Source: Antiaris toxicaria (Eukaryota > Streptophyta > Magnoliopsida > Rosales > Moraceae). From it: 64,000 bases of DNA. The notes beneath the pieces are model-generated. The model did not search any database. It was not told the DNA's origin and saw only the letters and a list, made by a program, of their open reading frames with translations. Of the stretch, positions 24,009-35,149 are shown in pieces; the stretch's first letter is position 1, and every line of letters starts with the position of its first letter. The position numbers and the translations under genes were made by a program. The stretch lies in contig CP141154.1 in assembly GCA_035233585.1 (NCBI GenBank), positions 72,384,501 through 72,448,500 on the forward strand, written 5' to 3'.

Positions 24009-27000
24009 GTAATTGTGACGTCCCCTGATTCCAACCACTCGCAACCGTCATGAATCGACTCTACGGCCGACCAAGACCGTTCGTGTGCTGAATCCGAGTC
24101 GTTAGTTTTAAACTCTTTTACTCATACTTCTTAAACACAAGGGCCTAAAAATTTCGCCCCAAATTTTTTTTTTCTTTAATACATATTTTTTCTTATGATT
24201 ATCAAGTAGGGAAGCGATGTAAAATATAATATTGGCTTTTTCATGTCTGAAATAAGTACATCATACTTGGTAACAGATACAATATCTATATGTACTGTAT
24301 ATTTTGTCTTCAAACATATTTTCTTGACTCAAAAAGCTCAGCGGAAAACTTATGGCAGGACCATGTTCACGGTGAGTTCTCTATCCCCTCGACACGTTCG
24401 CATCCTGCCGCCATCCAGGAATCTACTAGACAAGTTTCTTACCTGCAACATAAACAAACTGATGAGCTAACAGGCTTAGTAAGTTCAAACATCCATAGTA
24501 AAATCATATTGATTCAAAAACAATAAAAACTCAATTTCCTATGAATAGTACTATTCACCATAAATAGTACTATTCACCCTGAATAGTAAGTTGACCTTTG
24601 ACCGATGAATAGTACCAGTTACCCTAATTGTGTACTATTCACGTATCCTAACCGAACTTACATTACTCTAACGTAAATTTCGGTTATGCTCAATTTTGAT
24701 TTTTACCATTTTGTTGAATGCTTATTTTCTATTAACTTTCTAGTATAGAGCTCTATTTATGGCAGTACCGATGATTATTAGCGCGCTGACTGGGAGGGTC
24801 TAAGGAGCGACCTTCGAACATCGTCCTCCACAGTCCTAATAACCCCGTAGGATTTAAACAAACCTCCACCACTATGTTGGAGGGGCGGTACGCCTTAATG
24901 GTTTCATTACCATCTTTCAATTTATAGTTTTGACCAAGTGATCATATATATCACCCCAAGGTCACTATCCTCCATTGGCCGTAGGTCTTACTTATTCTTG
25001 TTATTTGGGATACGTTATACTAACTAATCCCCAAATGCGCATAGAAACTTATATCTAGTGAGTAGCTAGTATAGAATAGACTCACACAGTATTTCATGTT
25101 GCAGACATGAAAATGCTTGAACTTACCAATACTGCGCTAGTGTCCACTTCCGGAACTCCTCCGCAGTTCTATCTTTATTTTGGGTTCCTACAGACATAAT
25201 AGTGTCTGTTAATACCCCGTTTTATTATCATTTTAAACATATATTTATTTTACTTAACAAGTTTACACATTTAAATTTTATTTGTGGTACACGGTCTGCA
25301 ACACGCCCGTGTTCCAGGCCGTGTACCTCTCGGGTCTATTTTATACGGCCATGTTGTTTTCTTCCTTAGCCGTGTAACTGTACACGGCTCGATACACGCC
25401 CGTGTTCAAGTTCGTGTACCTCTCGGGTCTATTCTACATGGCCATGTTATTTTCTTCCTTAGCCGTGTAACTGTACACGGCTCGATACACGCCCGTGTTC
25501 AAGCCCGTGCACCTCTCAGGTTATAAAATTTTTTCTATACACGACCGTGTATCCCTCTACACGCCCGTGTTCCTTAAAATTTTTAGAATTTTAACTCTAA
25601 AATCTTCATTTTGAGTTTTAGAATTTTATCTAAGTTATTCTAGGTCTTTTAGGGTTCTTTCCGAGCCTTTTTGGAAAATTTTGACCATTTTGCCCCTAAC
25701 GGGTCTCGATTACTATTCATCCGTCACCTAGGGTCGTTTCTTTCATTTTTCGAGCGTTTCAGAGCCTCAAATGGCCCTTTCACTAGTTATTAAATGTTAT
25801 TTATTCCGTCCCCGACCCTCAGTCCTCGAGAGGCTTGGGTTCCTATCCCGACCTAAAATTTTCCCTTGTTTCCCAAAATACCCTTAACATGAATTTTTTT
25901 TCCTGTTTTAGGCATTTTAGTGATTTGGGGTCGGTTTACTATTCCTTTTGGATTGGTTTTCCATTTCTAATCATAATTCACCGAGGGGTCTCGGTTTCTT
26001 TCCTGAGTTCAATATTTTTACCCCTCGTTTCCCGAAATGCCCTCAAGCCGATTTTAGAAATTTCGACAGTATTTCCGCTTATATTTTAAGGTTTCCCGGC
26101 GTTAGGTACGCCTCAGAACCTTTATACCTACCACTACTATACAAGAGGCCTATTTTATACAAAGTTTCCAAACTTTGTATAAAAAGTTTCCACATGATTC
26201 AACATTTAGGAATCAACACAAACCTCAACATTTTTCTTTCAAATTAGCCTTGGTTTACTAGTTAATCACATCTAATTAATTTTCATCACATCACATTATT
26301 CTTAGGCTTTCCAATGTATAAAACAATATCAAAAACCTAACAAAACATGCATTCTAACCCTAGTTTTAGCCACGGATTTTATGCATAAACACGTAGAAAA
26401 TTTCATTCTCTTTCCTAGGGTTTTTATCAACCTTCTTTCAATATTAAAAATTTTCCATTTTATCATGTTCATGCCCACGGTTTTAGCAAAAAATTTACAT
26501 CAAACTTTTCTTGTTTCTTTATTCCAATTTATGCTTAATTCAACACATAATTGAATGAACATTAACACTAAATCAAAACAACAAAACTCATGAAATTTTC
26601 ACACCATTGAAGCCACGGATTTTTAAGGAAAACATGCAAAATTTTTTTGCTTGTTTTTCCATCCTAATTCATGGTTTAAATGCTACAATATCAAACCAAT
26701 CATAGAATTAATGCCTTGAGATTGGAAATGCAATTTAAGCTAGGTTTGATATGAAATTGAAAACAAAAATATTTTGTTTAAGGGGATTTAAAGTCACGGT
26801 TTTGGGCTGAAGAAAAAGAGCAAGAGTTTAGTTGGTTTTTCCAATTTTTTTCTTGAATTTTGGTGCTTATTTATAGGCAAAAACCAAGGGCTTTTTTGTA
26901 ATTTTTTTCAAACAATTTCCTAATTGTTCAAGGATCAAAAAGTAAAGATTTTAGGGTCAAAATTACAATTTTTTTTCTCCCTTTCCACATGGCCGTATGG

Positions 27001-27580
27001 CCTTTCAACAAAATTGCCAAAATTTTTTTAATTTTTTTCATGGTGAATTTGGCATGATCTTGGCCTTTGATCAAAAAGCAAAGTAATTTTAGCCATACAC
27101 CTTTCAAAATACTTTTCCAATTTTATGAAAATCAATTGGTTTTATGACATCATCATAGTGATGTCATCAACTATTCATATTAATTCCCTAATTAATTCGT
27201 GGTCAATTTTTGACTGTTATCCGATCCGAATAGAACTTTACCGAAATCACGTAGGCGAGTTCTCAGCGCCTCCAGTGTGATCGGTTTGTCTTATTTTACT
27301 TTCGTTTGATCAGAATTCTCGACCGTAAATTTCTTTTGTTTTAGCACATTTCAAAGCACTTTCTAGGGTTTTCGGCTCTGATTTCGAACCATCTCACCCA
27401 ATTATGTTTGGTAAGATTTTCCAACCCCGAACTCACACATTTTAACACCACCTGAACATTTTTACACTATTCACAGCAGTATTGGTATACAACTTTTTCA
27501 CATTTTATTCATTTAAATTGTTATACACATACAATTTTATCATAACTCGAGAATCTAAAATTCCCAGTTATCACAGTACT
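24009..27580 (-). mobile_element. Solo LTR-A (minus) nested in LTR-B, target duplication GTAAT/GTACT
   Basis: The LTR runs 24014-27575 (3562 bp). Flanks GTAAT (24009-24013) and GTACT (27576-27580) differ by one base, and the uninterrupted LTR-B copy has GTACT at this site, so the left copy mutated. The minus-strand reading starts TGTGATAACTGGGAA and ends GGGGACGTCACA. It carries the TATA-like box at 26868-26877 (minus), the 15-bp hairpin at 26153-26184, the palindrome cluster at 25281-25562, the CCTCC/GGAGG hairpin at 24863-24883 and the splice-like module at 24438-24448. Confidence 0.93.
25281..25562 (-). repeat. Palindrome cluster plus a short tandem duplication in LTR-A
   Basis: Motifs ACACGCCCGTGT, GGCCGTGTACC and ACACGGCTCGATACACGC repeat. 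A unit of about 98 bp running from TACACGGCTCGATACACGCC to the TTCCTTAGCCGTGTAACTG region is present in two tandem copies (about 25379-25476 and 25477-25525). This is the best-preserved palindrome cluster of LTR-A. Confidence 0.65.
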
Positions 27581-28965
27581 ATTCATGATAAATAGCAATC
27601 ATAACGTGACTAACATTCGTGTTATGCATAAGATATGTCATAACTATTATGCATATCAATTATTACGCATAAGTTGATATGCATAAGTCAATCATACTAT
27701 GTTAAGTATGCTCTATATATATATTATGTTTAAATACAGATGCTTAAGTAATGAATATTATGAGTATACAATGTTATTTAAGTATGAAAGTATGTTATAA
27801 GGTTAAGGATATTTTAAGTATACGTAAGTATGTATTGTTTACGATGCTTAGTATAATAAGTATCTTTATTATGTTAAATGTGAAAGTAATTTCATGAAAT
27901 TCAAGTATGAAAGCATGTTCAGGAGATCAAAGCATGATAAGTACAAAAATATGTTCATGATGTTAAGTACGTATAAAGTACATTAAGTATGTTTACAATG
28001 CTAAGTGTAAAACTAGGATTATGATGTAAAGTATGTTCAGATATGTATAAGTATGTTGACCAGATTATGTACGATAAGTATGATTACTAAGTAATGTACG
28101 ATATGTATTATGAAATATTCCAAGGCTACAGTCAGTATCAGAATTACCCAGTACTATATAGTGTGAATCATTATATGTCATGAATGTATGTTTGAACTTA
28201 CTGAGCTTGTCGCTCACAAGTTTATTTATATTGCAGGTAAGCTCCTGTATGAAGATAAGACAAGTGATGGATGACGAACGAGATCTGCATGTACCAAGGG
28301 ACTGGGCGAGGGTTATGGTACTGCAATGAGTCTTCCACTGAGCTGTTAAAAGAGTATTGAAAAGATGTTTTATGATGTATATCAAGTTATGAGAAAGTAA
28401 AATATTTACTATAGTAAATGGTTTACAATGATATAATTTCCAAGTAAAGTTTAAGAAAAGAAAAAAAAATTTATTCCCTATTTTCACGATTATATGGGAA
28501 GTTAAAGTAAGCATATTAAAGGAAGTATGTTAAGAATAAGATACCAGCCGTCACAGATGGTATCAGAATAAGTTAAAAGCAAGTTTAAAGTAAGTTGCCA
28601 ACGTCCCAAGTGGTTACAGTCTATCGCAGTTGGCAACAGTAGCTGACTGTAATAGTACTGTTTAACCCTACGTAGGATAGGACATTACAATCGGTCTGCC
28701 TTATTTTGCTTCCGTTTGACCAAAATTCATTGCTGTAAATTTTCATTTTTTTCAGGGTTTTTGGCTTTGTTTTAGGGCTGTCTCACCCGTTTCTGCTCGG
28801 GAAGATTTTCCATCTCTAAATTCACTCTCTTTAACACTGTTAAAACATTTTGTTGCTTTCTCAACAATATTAAAACACAACTTTTTTTATATGTTATATA
28901 TTAATATTGTCATGTATATACAATTTTAAATTTCTCCGAGAATCTCAAAATTCCCAATTATCACA

Positions 28966-28980
28966 TTCACCCCTCCTTAT
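28966..28980 (-). other. Polypurine tract of the minus-strand gypsy element
   Basis: The minus strand reads ATAAGGAGGGGTGAA directly before the LTR start TGTGATAATT. The plus-strand element has a decayed version (ATAAGAATGGGTGAA) at 41002-41016. Confidence 0.75.
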
Positions 28981-29084
28981 AAAATTTTCGTCCTCGAAAA
29001 TTTTGAATAAGTGGGGGTACAAATTTTTAATTTCATCCTTTCACTCCATGTAGCCTCTTCGATGTTGTGATATTTCCACAGCAC

Positions 29085-29384
29085 TTAGACTAATGGGATC
29101 GTCTTGTTCCTTAAAACTTTTTCTTCTCGTGTCAAAATTTGAATAGGCCTCTCTTCATATATTAGATCTTCCTGGATCTGGATTGGTTCATGTTTCAGTA
29201 CATGGGATGGATCCGATATGTATTTCCGCAACATAGACATGTGAAACACATTATGCACTACCGACATTTCTGAAGATAATGCTAACTTATAGGCAACCTT
29301 CCCAATGCGTTCGATAATTTTAAATGGTCCAATATATCTTAGACTCAATTTCCCTCTCTTATCGAAACACATTATCCCTTTCAT
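29085..29384 (-). pseudogene. Integrase C-terminus with chromodomain-like tail (minus element)
   Basis: The 99-codon open segment contains RYIGPFKIIERIGKVAYKL, VHNVFHMSMLRKY, PSHVLKHEPIQ and RPIQILTREEKVLRNKTIPL. These are the GPY/F-like module and the chromodomain-type tail of plant chromoviruses, which target integration to chromatin. A stop at 29085-29087 falls before the last part of the tail, and the remaining EEATW motif lies downstream in another frame. Upstream, stops and shifts separate it from the integrase core. It corresponds to 40556-40980 of the plus-strand element. Confidence 0.85.
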
Positions 29385-30240
29385 TGGTGAAACTCTTAAA
29401 AATACAAAATCCCCTTCATTAAACTCTAGGGATCTTCACCTTTTATCCGCATAACTCTTCTGTCAACTCTGCGTAATCTTTATTCATCGCTGTATTTTCG
29501 CAACTGCATCAATTGTTTCTTACACAAAATCTGTCTTGTGCAGCTCTTTTCTTGTAAATCGTAGTAGTGGACAGGTGATCTACACTTCCTTCCATATAAA
29601 GCGTCATAAGGTGCCATTCCTATAAAAGCTTGGTAGCTATTATTATATAAAAATTATACCAATGGAAGTTTTTCATTCCAGGTTCCTGGGAAATCTATTG
29701 TACATGCGCGAAGCATGTCTTCTAACATTTGGATCGTCCATTCAGATTGCCCATCTGTTTGCAGATGGAAAGCCGTACTTAGACGCAATTCCGTTCCCAT
29801 AGCTTCTAGCATGTACTTCTAGAAATTCAAAGTGAATCATGCATCACGATCCGATACAATGCACTTAGGAACACTATGTAACCTGACGATATGGGTTACA
29901 TAAAGGTTTGCCAACTTTTCTAGTGAAAAAGTCATTTTCACTACTATGAACCTTGCCGTCTTTATTAATCTGTCGACAATAACCCAAATGGCATCGTAGC
30001 CTTCTTGGGTTTTCGGCGATCCTACCATAAAGTCTATCGTAATATGTTCCCATTTCCATTCGAAAATTTCTAACGGTTCCAAATTTTTGCTTGGATGTCG
30101 GTGTTCAGCCTTAACTCTTTGACACGTCATGCATCGGCTCACGAATTTTAGAATGTCCTTCTTCATCCCTATCCACCAAAATTGTAGTTTCAAATCTTAG
30201 TACATCTTACTGGCTCCGTGATGCGCTGAATATGGCGTTT
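29385..30240 (-). pseudogene. Integrase core (minus element)
   Basis: The open piece 29837-30193 (118 codons) has FVSRCMTCQRVKAEHRHP (the CxxC half of the zinc domain), EHITIDFMVGSPKT with the first catalytic Asp, and CIVSDRDA with the second. Past a stop, a segment carrying TDGQSEW holds the catalytic Glu, and YEALYGRKCRSP-type sequence follows. So the D,D,E residues are still visible, though stops and frame changes break the gene. Integrase joins the cDNA to host DNA. Confidence 0.85.
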
Positions 30241-30337
30241 CATGGGCTTCTACCATAATTCACCTTCTTAATCCTTCATCATCGGGAATATAAATTCTTC
30301 CCTGATGCATAATCAATCCATCCTTGGACACTCCTTT

Positions 30338-31624
30338 CTAAAGACTTGCAAGATTGGGATCTCGCTTTTGAGCCTCTTTAATGTCCTCAAATAGTGTTGA
30401 TGCTAATTGCAGTGTAGCCAATTTTTCAGATATCAGCTCCATCTTTAATATGCTAATCTCTTGCTGCACTGGCCTTAGAAATTTTTCAATCAGTAGTTGT
30501 TGCGAAACAGTAGATTTTCTACTTAACGCATCTGCAACATGATTGGCTTTTCCTGGATGGTAAAGGATCTCACAATCGTAATCCTTTACCAGCTCCAACC
30601 ATCTCCTTTGCCGCATGTTAAACTCTTTTTGCGTGAAGAAGTACTTTAAACTCTAATGGTCAATATAGATCTGACACTGAGCTCCTTATAAATAGTGTTG
30701 CCAGATCTTAAGTACGAATACTACTGCAGCAAGTTCTAGATCATGCATTGGATAATTTATCTGGTGATCCTTTAATTGACGTGAAGTATAGGCAATCACC
30801 TTATTGCCTTGCATCAGGACAGCTCCTAATCCCATTTTAGAAGTGTCACTGTAAATCACGAACATCTCCCCTTCAGTAGAAAGTGTAAGGATTGGTGCGC
30901 TCATTAGTCTCTTCTTCAGCTTTCGGAAGCTTCTTTCGCACTCATTAGTCCACTCGTACTTCCTCTCTTTGCATGTAAGAGCCATGAGAGGTGTAGTGAG
31001 TTGTGCAAATCCCTTTACAAATCTTCTATAATAGCTGGCTAGACCTAAGAAACTCCATATTTCAGTCACGTTCTTAGGTACGGGCCATTCATTGGTCGCT
31101 TCTACCTTAGTAGGATCCACGATGATTCCTTTCTTAGAAACTGCATGTCCGAGGAAATGTACTCTATCTAGCCAAAATTTGCACTTAGAGAAATTTTCAT
31201 AGAATTGGTGCTTCCTTATTGTTTGAAGAATGATCCTCAGGTGTTCCTCATGCTCCTCACGAACCTTTGAATATATAAGTATGTCATCGATAAACATAAT
31301 AACAAACTTATCTAAAAATTCTTTAAAGAATCGATTCATTAGGTCCATTAATCCAGCTGGCTCATTTGTTAACCCAAACAGCATCATAAGAAATTCGTAA
31401 TGACCGTACTGGGTCCTAAACGCTATCTTAGGAATGTCACTCTCCTTGATCCGCATTTGTCCCGAGCATAGATCAATCTTGGAAAATACCACTACACCTT
31501 TGAGTTGATCGAACAAGTCATTAATTCTAGGTAATGGATACCTATTCTTGATAGTGACCTTGTTCAACTCCCGGTAATCTATACACATACGAAATGTTCC
31601 ATTCTTCTTCTTGACAAACAACAC
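30338..31624 (-). pseudogene. Reverse transcriptase and RNase H (minus element), mostly open
   Basis: This is the longest open stretch in the window: 312 codons at 30686-31624. It shows FVKKKNGTFRMCIDYRELNK, NRYPLPRINDLFDQL, the catalytic FIDDILIYSK, HFLGHAVSKKGI, and RNase H motifs VIYSDTSKMGLGAVL and HDLELAAVVF. A small in-frame deletion sits in the motif after SKID (SGQMRIKE where relatives have SGYHQLRIKE), probably damaging RT. A stop near 30686 separates the RNase H end (30338-30616: RQRRWLELVKDYDCEILYHP, ADALSRK). It is better kept than the plus-strand copy. Confidence 0.93.
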
Positions 31625-31944
31625 GGGAGCACCTTATGGGGAATAGCTCAGACGTATGAATCCCTTGTTAAGAAGCTCTTTTAATTACTCTTGTAAATCC
31701 TTTAGCTCCACTGGTGTCATTCGATATAGTGCCTTTGAGATAAGTGCAGTTCCTGGCATTTTAATTAGACCTCAAAGGAGATCTCTCATTCTGGCGGCAA
31801 TCCCGGTAATTCTTCTGGGAAGACATCAAGAAATTCATTCACAATCAGAATGTCTTTAGGTTGAAGCTGCTGTTCCACCGTCACATCCACTATGTACGTT
31901 AAGTATCTAGCATTGCCGCTAGATATCAGCTTTCTTGCTTTTAT

Positions 31945-32412
31945 CTAGTTGATCATCTTCTTCCTCGATTTGTGTGACGAGTCGACATATTCGAAGCCGT
32001 CTTCCTGGTCAGGTCGAAATACTATTTTCTGCTTTCGGCAATCGATCGTGGCTTGATACTTTCCTAGGAAATCCATTGCTAGTATTACGTTGTAATCCAC
32101 TAACTCCATCATGATCAATTCCACATATAATTCCCTATTTGCCACAATTATTGGTATATGAGGTAACGAGTAATTCGACATCAATATTTCACTTGAGGGT
32201 AGAGTCGTTCTAAATGTCATACCCATGCTATCTTTGGGATATCCTATTCTATTCACAAATTCGTATGAAATAAATGAATACGTAGCTCCTGAATCAAATA
32301 AAATAGATGCCAAATGATTAGCGATAGAAAGCTGACCTGTCACTACATTGGACATCCCAGCTTCCGCATCCTCCTTTGTATAGACCATAACTCGAGCATC
32401 AGCACAAGGCAA
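31945..32412 (-). pseudogene. Aspartic protease (minus element)
   Basis: A 155-codon open segment contains the active-site triad LFDSGATYSFIS and downstream DYNVILAMDFLGKYQATIDC, the usual ILGMDWL-like second motif of Ty3/gypsy proteases. The protease cleaves the Gag-Pol precursor. After IN and a stop at 31945, decayed linker sequence leads to the RT at 31624. The 5' end of the homology is cut at 32464. Confidence 0.88.
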
Positions 32413-33152
32413 ACGGTCCAGTCTTTCTTGTATCTCTGAAGATAAAAGCCCTTCAATCTTTGCCTGTGATAACCAGGAATTTTCAGATTCTCTGATAGAA
32501 TTTAAATTGTATGTATATAATAATTTTAATGAATAAAATGTGAAAAAGTTGTATTTTAATACTGTTGAGAATACTGTAAAAATGTTTTGACAGTGTTAAA
32601 GAGTGTGAGTCCAGAGATGGAAAATCTTCCCAAACAGAATCGGGCGAGACAGCTTGAAAACGAAGCCAAAAACCCTAGAGATTGCATCAAAGTGCACGAA
32701 AAGAAAAAATTTTAAGATAATGAATTCTGGTCAAACGAAAGCAAAATAAAGCAGACTGACCGCACCGGAGGTGCCCGGAACCTGCCTATGCGATTTCGGT
32801 AAAGTTCTGCTCGGTTTGACTTTCGATCAAAATTTGACCCCAAATTAATTCATGAAGTAATATATGAATTAATTAGGTGACATCATAATTATGATGTCAT
32901 AAATAGAAAATTTTAGCTTGTAAAGTAAGTTTGGTAACTTGTCTGGCTAGGATTTAATGCCTTTTTGATCAAAAGCCATGATTAAGACAAATGGCTTGAA
33001 AAAAATTTTAGTAAAATGGGAAAAAGGGGGCTCGGCCATGTGGGAAAAAATCAGCCAAAAGATTTTATTTTGACCCAAAATTTTTGCTAAAAAGTCCCTA
33101 GACAATATGTAAATTGTTGGGAAAATTTACAAAAAGGTACCTCACTTTTTGC

Positions 33153-33162
33153 CTATAAATAG
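33153..33162 (+). promoter_or_regulatory. TATA-like box of LTR-A
   Basis: CTATAAATAG lies in TTTGCCTATAAATAGGCATG. The same box is at 41705-41714 and, on the minus strand, 26868-26877. It sits about 690 bp into the LTR. Confidence 0.6.
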
Positions 33163-33827
33163 GCATGGGAAAATTCATGTGGAAAATTAGAAAATCAAGC
33201 TAAACTCTTGCCCTTTGAATACATGTACTCTCCTCCCATTTCAAGCAAAATTTTGACAAGTTTCTCACAGCAAATTAGCTTCCAATCCAAGTCTAAGTTG
33301 CAAGGAAACAACTTGATAAAGTGAGCTTCTAATTTAAAGCAATTTTTAGTGTTTGTTCTTTAAGAAATCCATGTGTATTGGGTGTTGAAAAATGTTGAGA
33401 AAATTGGTGATTTGTTGTAAGTGTTATGTTGGTTTGGTGATGTGTTAATCAAAGCATGAATTAGAAGTAAGAAACAAACAAAATTTATGCATGTTTCACA
33501 TGAAAATCCGTGGGCTTTGGGTGAAGGAAATGAGAAAATTTTGTGATGAAAAATGAGAAGGAAATGTGTGATAAGAACTTTAGGAATGAGAAAAATTTTC
33601 CTAAGGTTTTAAGTATGAAAATCATGGCTAAAAAGGGTTAGAATGGAATGAAATTTCTTAGGGTCTTAATGTTGAAATGTGCATTAGAAAACCTAAGAGT
33701 GATATGTGATAAATGAACATTGTGATGAAAAATGTTTGGTGTTGTTTTCCAAGTGAAAACCGTGGATAACATTGAAGAAAAATTGATGAAATTGTGTTGT
33801 GATTTGAATGATGTTAATGTGGAGAAT

Positions 33828-33859
33828 TTTTATACAAAGTTTAGTAACTTTGTATAAAA
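33828..33859 (+). other. Conserved LTR hairpin, LTR-A copy (14-bp perfect stem)
   Basis: TTTTATACAAAGTT pairs perfectly with AACTTTGTATAAAA around a 4-base loop, just before TAGGCCTCTGGTATAGTACG. In LTR-B the same position has a stem of quite different sequence. Confidence 0.75.
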
Positions 33860-34592
33860 TAGGCCTCTGGTATAGTACGTGGTAGGTATAAAGGTTCTGA
33901 GGCATACCTAATGCCGGGGAAACCTAAAAATACAAGCAGAAATGCTGCCGAAATTTCTAAAACGGCATAAGGAAATTTCGGGAAACGAGGGGTAAAAATG
34001 TTAGGCTTGAAAATAAAATCAAGACCACTCGGTAGGTTAGGGTTAATAATGAAAACCGAACCCAAAAGAAATAGTAAAACGACCCTTTAGTGTCTAAAAT
34101 ACCAAGAATGAGAAAAAAAAATTCACGTCAGGGGTATTTTAGGAAATGAGGGGGAAAAATTATGGTCGATATAGAAAACCCGAGCCCTTCAGGAATCGAG
34201 GCTTGGGGACGGGATGAGAATCATTTCAGGAGAAGTGAAATACCCATTTAAGACTTCGAAATGCTAAAAAAATGAGAAACAACCCTAAGTGTCAGATGAA
34301 TAGTAATCGAGGGTCGGCGATGAATAGTTGTTGATTCTGTAGCAAATAAAGCTATAAAAAGATACAGAAGCCTAGAGAATATTATTTTATGATATTTAGG
34401 CTTAGAAAATCTAGGAAAAATGATAGAACGGAATTGATACAATCCTGAGACCCATCAGGGGCAAAATGGTCATTTTGACCAAAAATTTTCGAAAGTCTCA
34501 GAAAGGACCGTAAAGGATCTAGAACGTTTAAAATAAGATTCTAGAGGCCATAATAAAGATTTTAAGGTTAAAATCTAAAAAAATTACAAAGT

Positions 34593-34681
34593 ACACGAGC
34601 GTGTACTATGGAACACGGCGGTGTAATGTGAACCTGAGAGGTACACAAGTTTGGACACAGGTGTGTTGCAAGCCGTGTACC
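34593..34681 (+). repeat. Palindrome cluster in LTR-A (decayed)
   Basis: ACACGAGCGTGT, ACACGGCGGTGT and ACACAGGTGTGT are decayed forms of the better-kept motifs at 43137-43226 (ACACGGGCGTGT, TACGGCCGTGT). Confidence 0.6.
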
Positions 34682-35149
34682 ACATAAAAAGTTAAAATGT
34701 ATTGAATTGTTAAGTGATATGAATATATCTAAAGTAATAAATAATGTTAGGCATTAACAGACAATATTTTGTCTATAGGGACCCAAATTATAGACAAAAC
34801 TGCAGAGGACATCCGGGATTGGACATTATCGCAGTGGTGGTAAGTTCAAGCATGTTTATATCTACAACATAAAATACTATAATATTTCATTATGTGCTAG
34901 TGGTGCATTAGATGTAAGTCGTACGAGTAATAGGGTGTAGCAAGACTAATCTACCAGATGAGCTGATAAATTGAGAAGTGTACTATGGGTAAACTATAAG
35001 AAGAGTGTGACTAAAATTGAGACACACCCTTAAAGAGAAAATGAGTAAGACCTATGGGTAACGGAGGTTCCTAACCTTGAGGTGATGATTAATGTCACTG
35101 GTTAGAACTGTAATTGAAAGATGATAAAGAAACCACTTATGGTGTACCG

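Larger units (their letters stand above)
19828..28689 (+). mobile_element. Solo LTR-B with diverged target duplication (ATTGG/ATCGG), split by a solo LTR-A
   Basis: LTR-B pieces 19828-24013 and 27581-28689 total 5295 bp. It starts TGTGATAACCTGAAATT and ends GGACATTACA. The 5-bp flanks ATTGG (19823-19827) and ATCGG (28690-28694) differ by one base; removal restores LTR-A continuity (CTCCAGT.CGAT.GGT...). A solo LTR-A sits at 24014-27575. It is colinear with the uninterrupted copy at 44153-50003. It has a TATA box at 20324, a GC-rich frame-bearing block at 20474-21216, and GTAAGTT hairpins at 22123 and 22383. No internal region or PBS is present. Confidence 0.9.
9325..28965 (-). mobile_element. 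LTR-A of the minus-strand gypsy element, split into four pieces
   Basis: This is the 3' LTR of the minus-strand element whose pol lies at 28966-32464. Pieces are 9325-10068, 12546-15001, 19666-19827 and 28695-28965, about 3.63 kb together, close to the 3562 and 3567 bp of other LTR-A copies. On the minus strand it starts TGTGATAATT at 28965, directly after a polypurine tract, and ends GGGGCGTCACA at 9325. The breaks are a copia solo LTR (10069-12540), LTR-D (15002-19665) and LTR-B (19828-28689). Its degenerate TATA region is near 14724-14735. Confidence 0.85.
28966..32464 (-). mobile_element. Internal region of the minus-strand gypsy element (pol; 5' part missing)
   Basis: Reading on the minus strand, the order is protease, RT, RNase H, integrase, chromodomain-like tail, polypurine tract, LTR-A. 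This is the Ty3/gypsy order with a Tekay/Del-like integrase tail. The 5' side ends at 32464, between the end of gag and the protease, where a plus-strand LTR-A begins. The missing gag and 5' LTR may lie beyond the right end of the window, if the plus-strand cluster inserted into this element. Confidence 0.85.
32465..35149 (+). mobile_element. LTR-A, 5' LTR of plus-strand element 1, 3' end deleted
   Basis: It starts TGTGATAACCAGGAATTTTC and is colinear with 41017-43695. It stops after GGTGTACCG at 35149, where gag1 sequence begins. The last part of the LTR (about 0.9 kb), the PBS and the leader with the start of gag1 are missing, so this is one deletion of about 1.2 kb relative to the second LTR-A. 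TATA-like box at 33153, hairpin at 33828-33859, palindromes at 34593-34681. Confidence 0.9.

Noticed and set aside
25284..25526. Open frame of 80 codons in the LTR-A palindrome cluster
   Set aside because: It is a by-product of the repeated GTGTACACGG-type units. There is no matching frame in the other LTR-A copies.
28065..28514. 149-codon minus-strand frame at the end of LTR-B
   Set aside because: The equivalent part of the second LTR-B (about 49380-49850) does not keep it open, and it runs antisense to the LTR.
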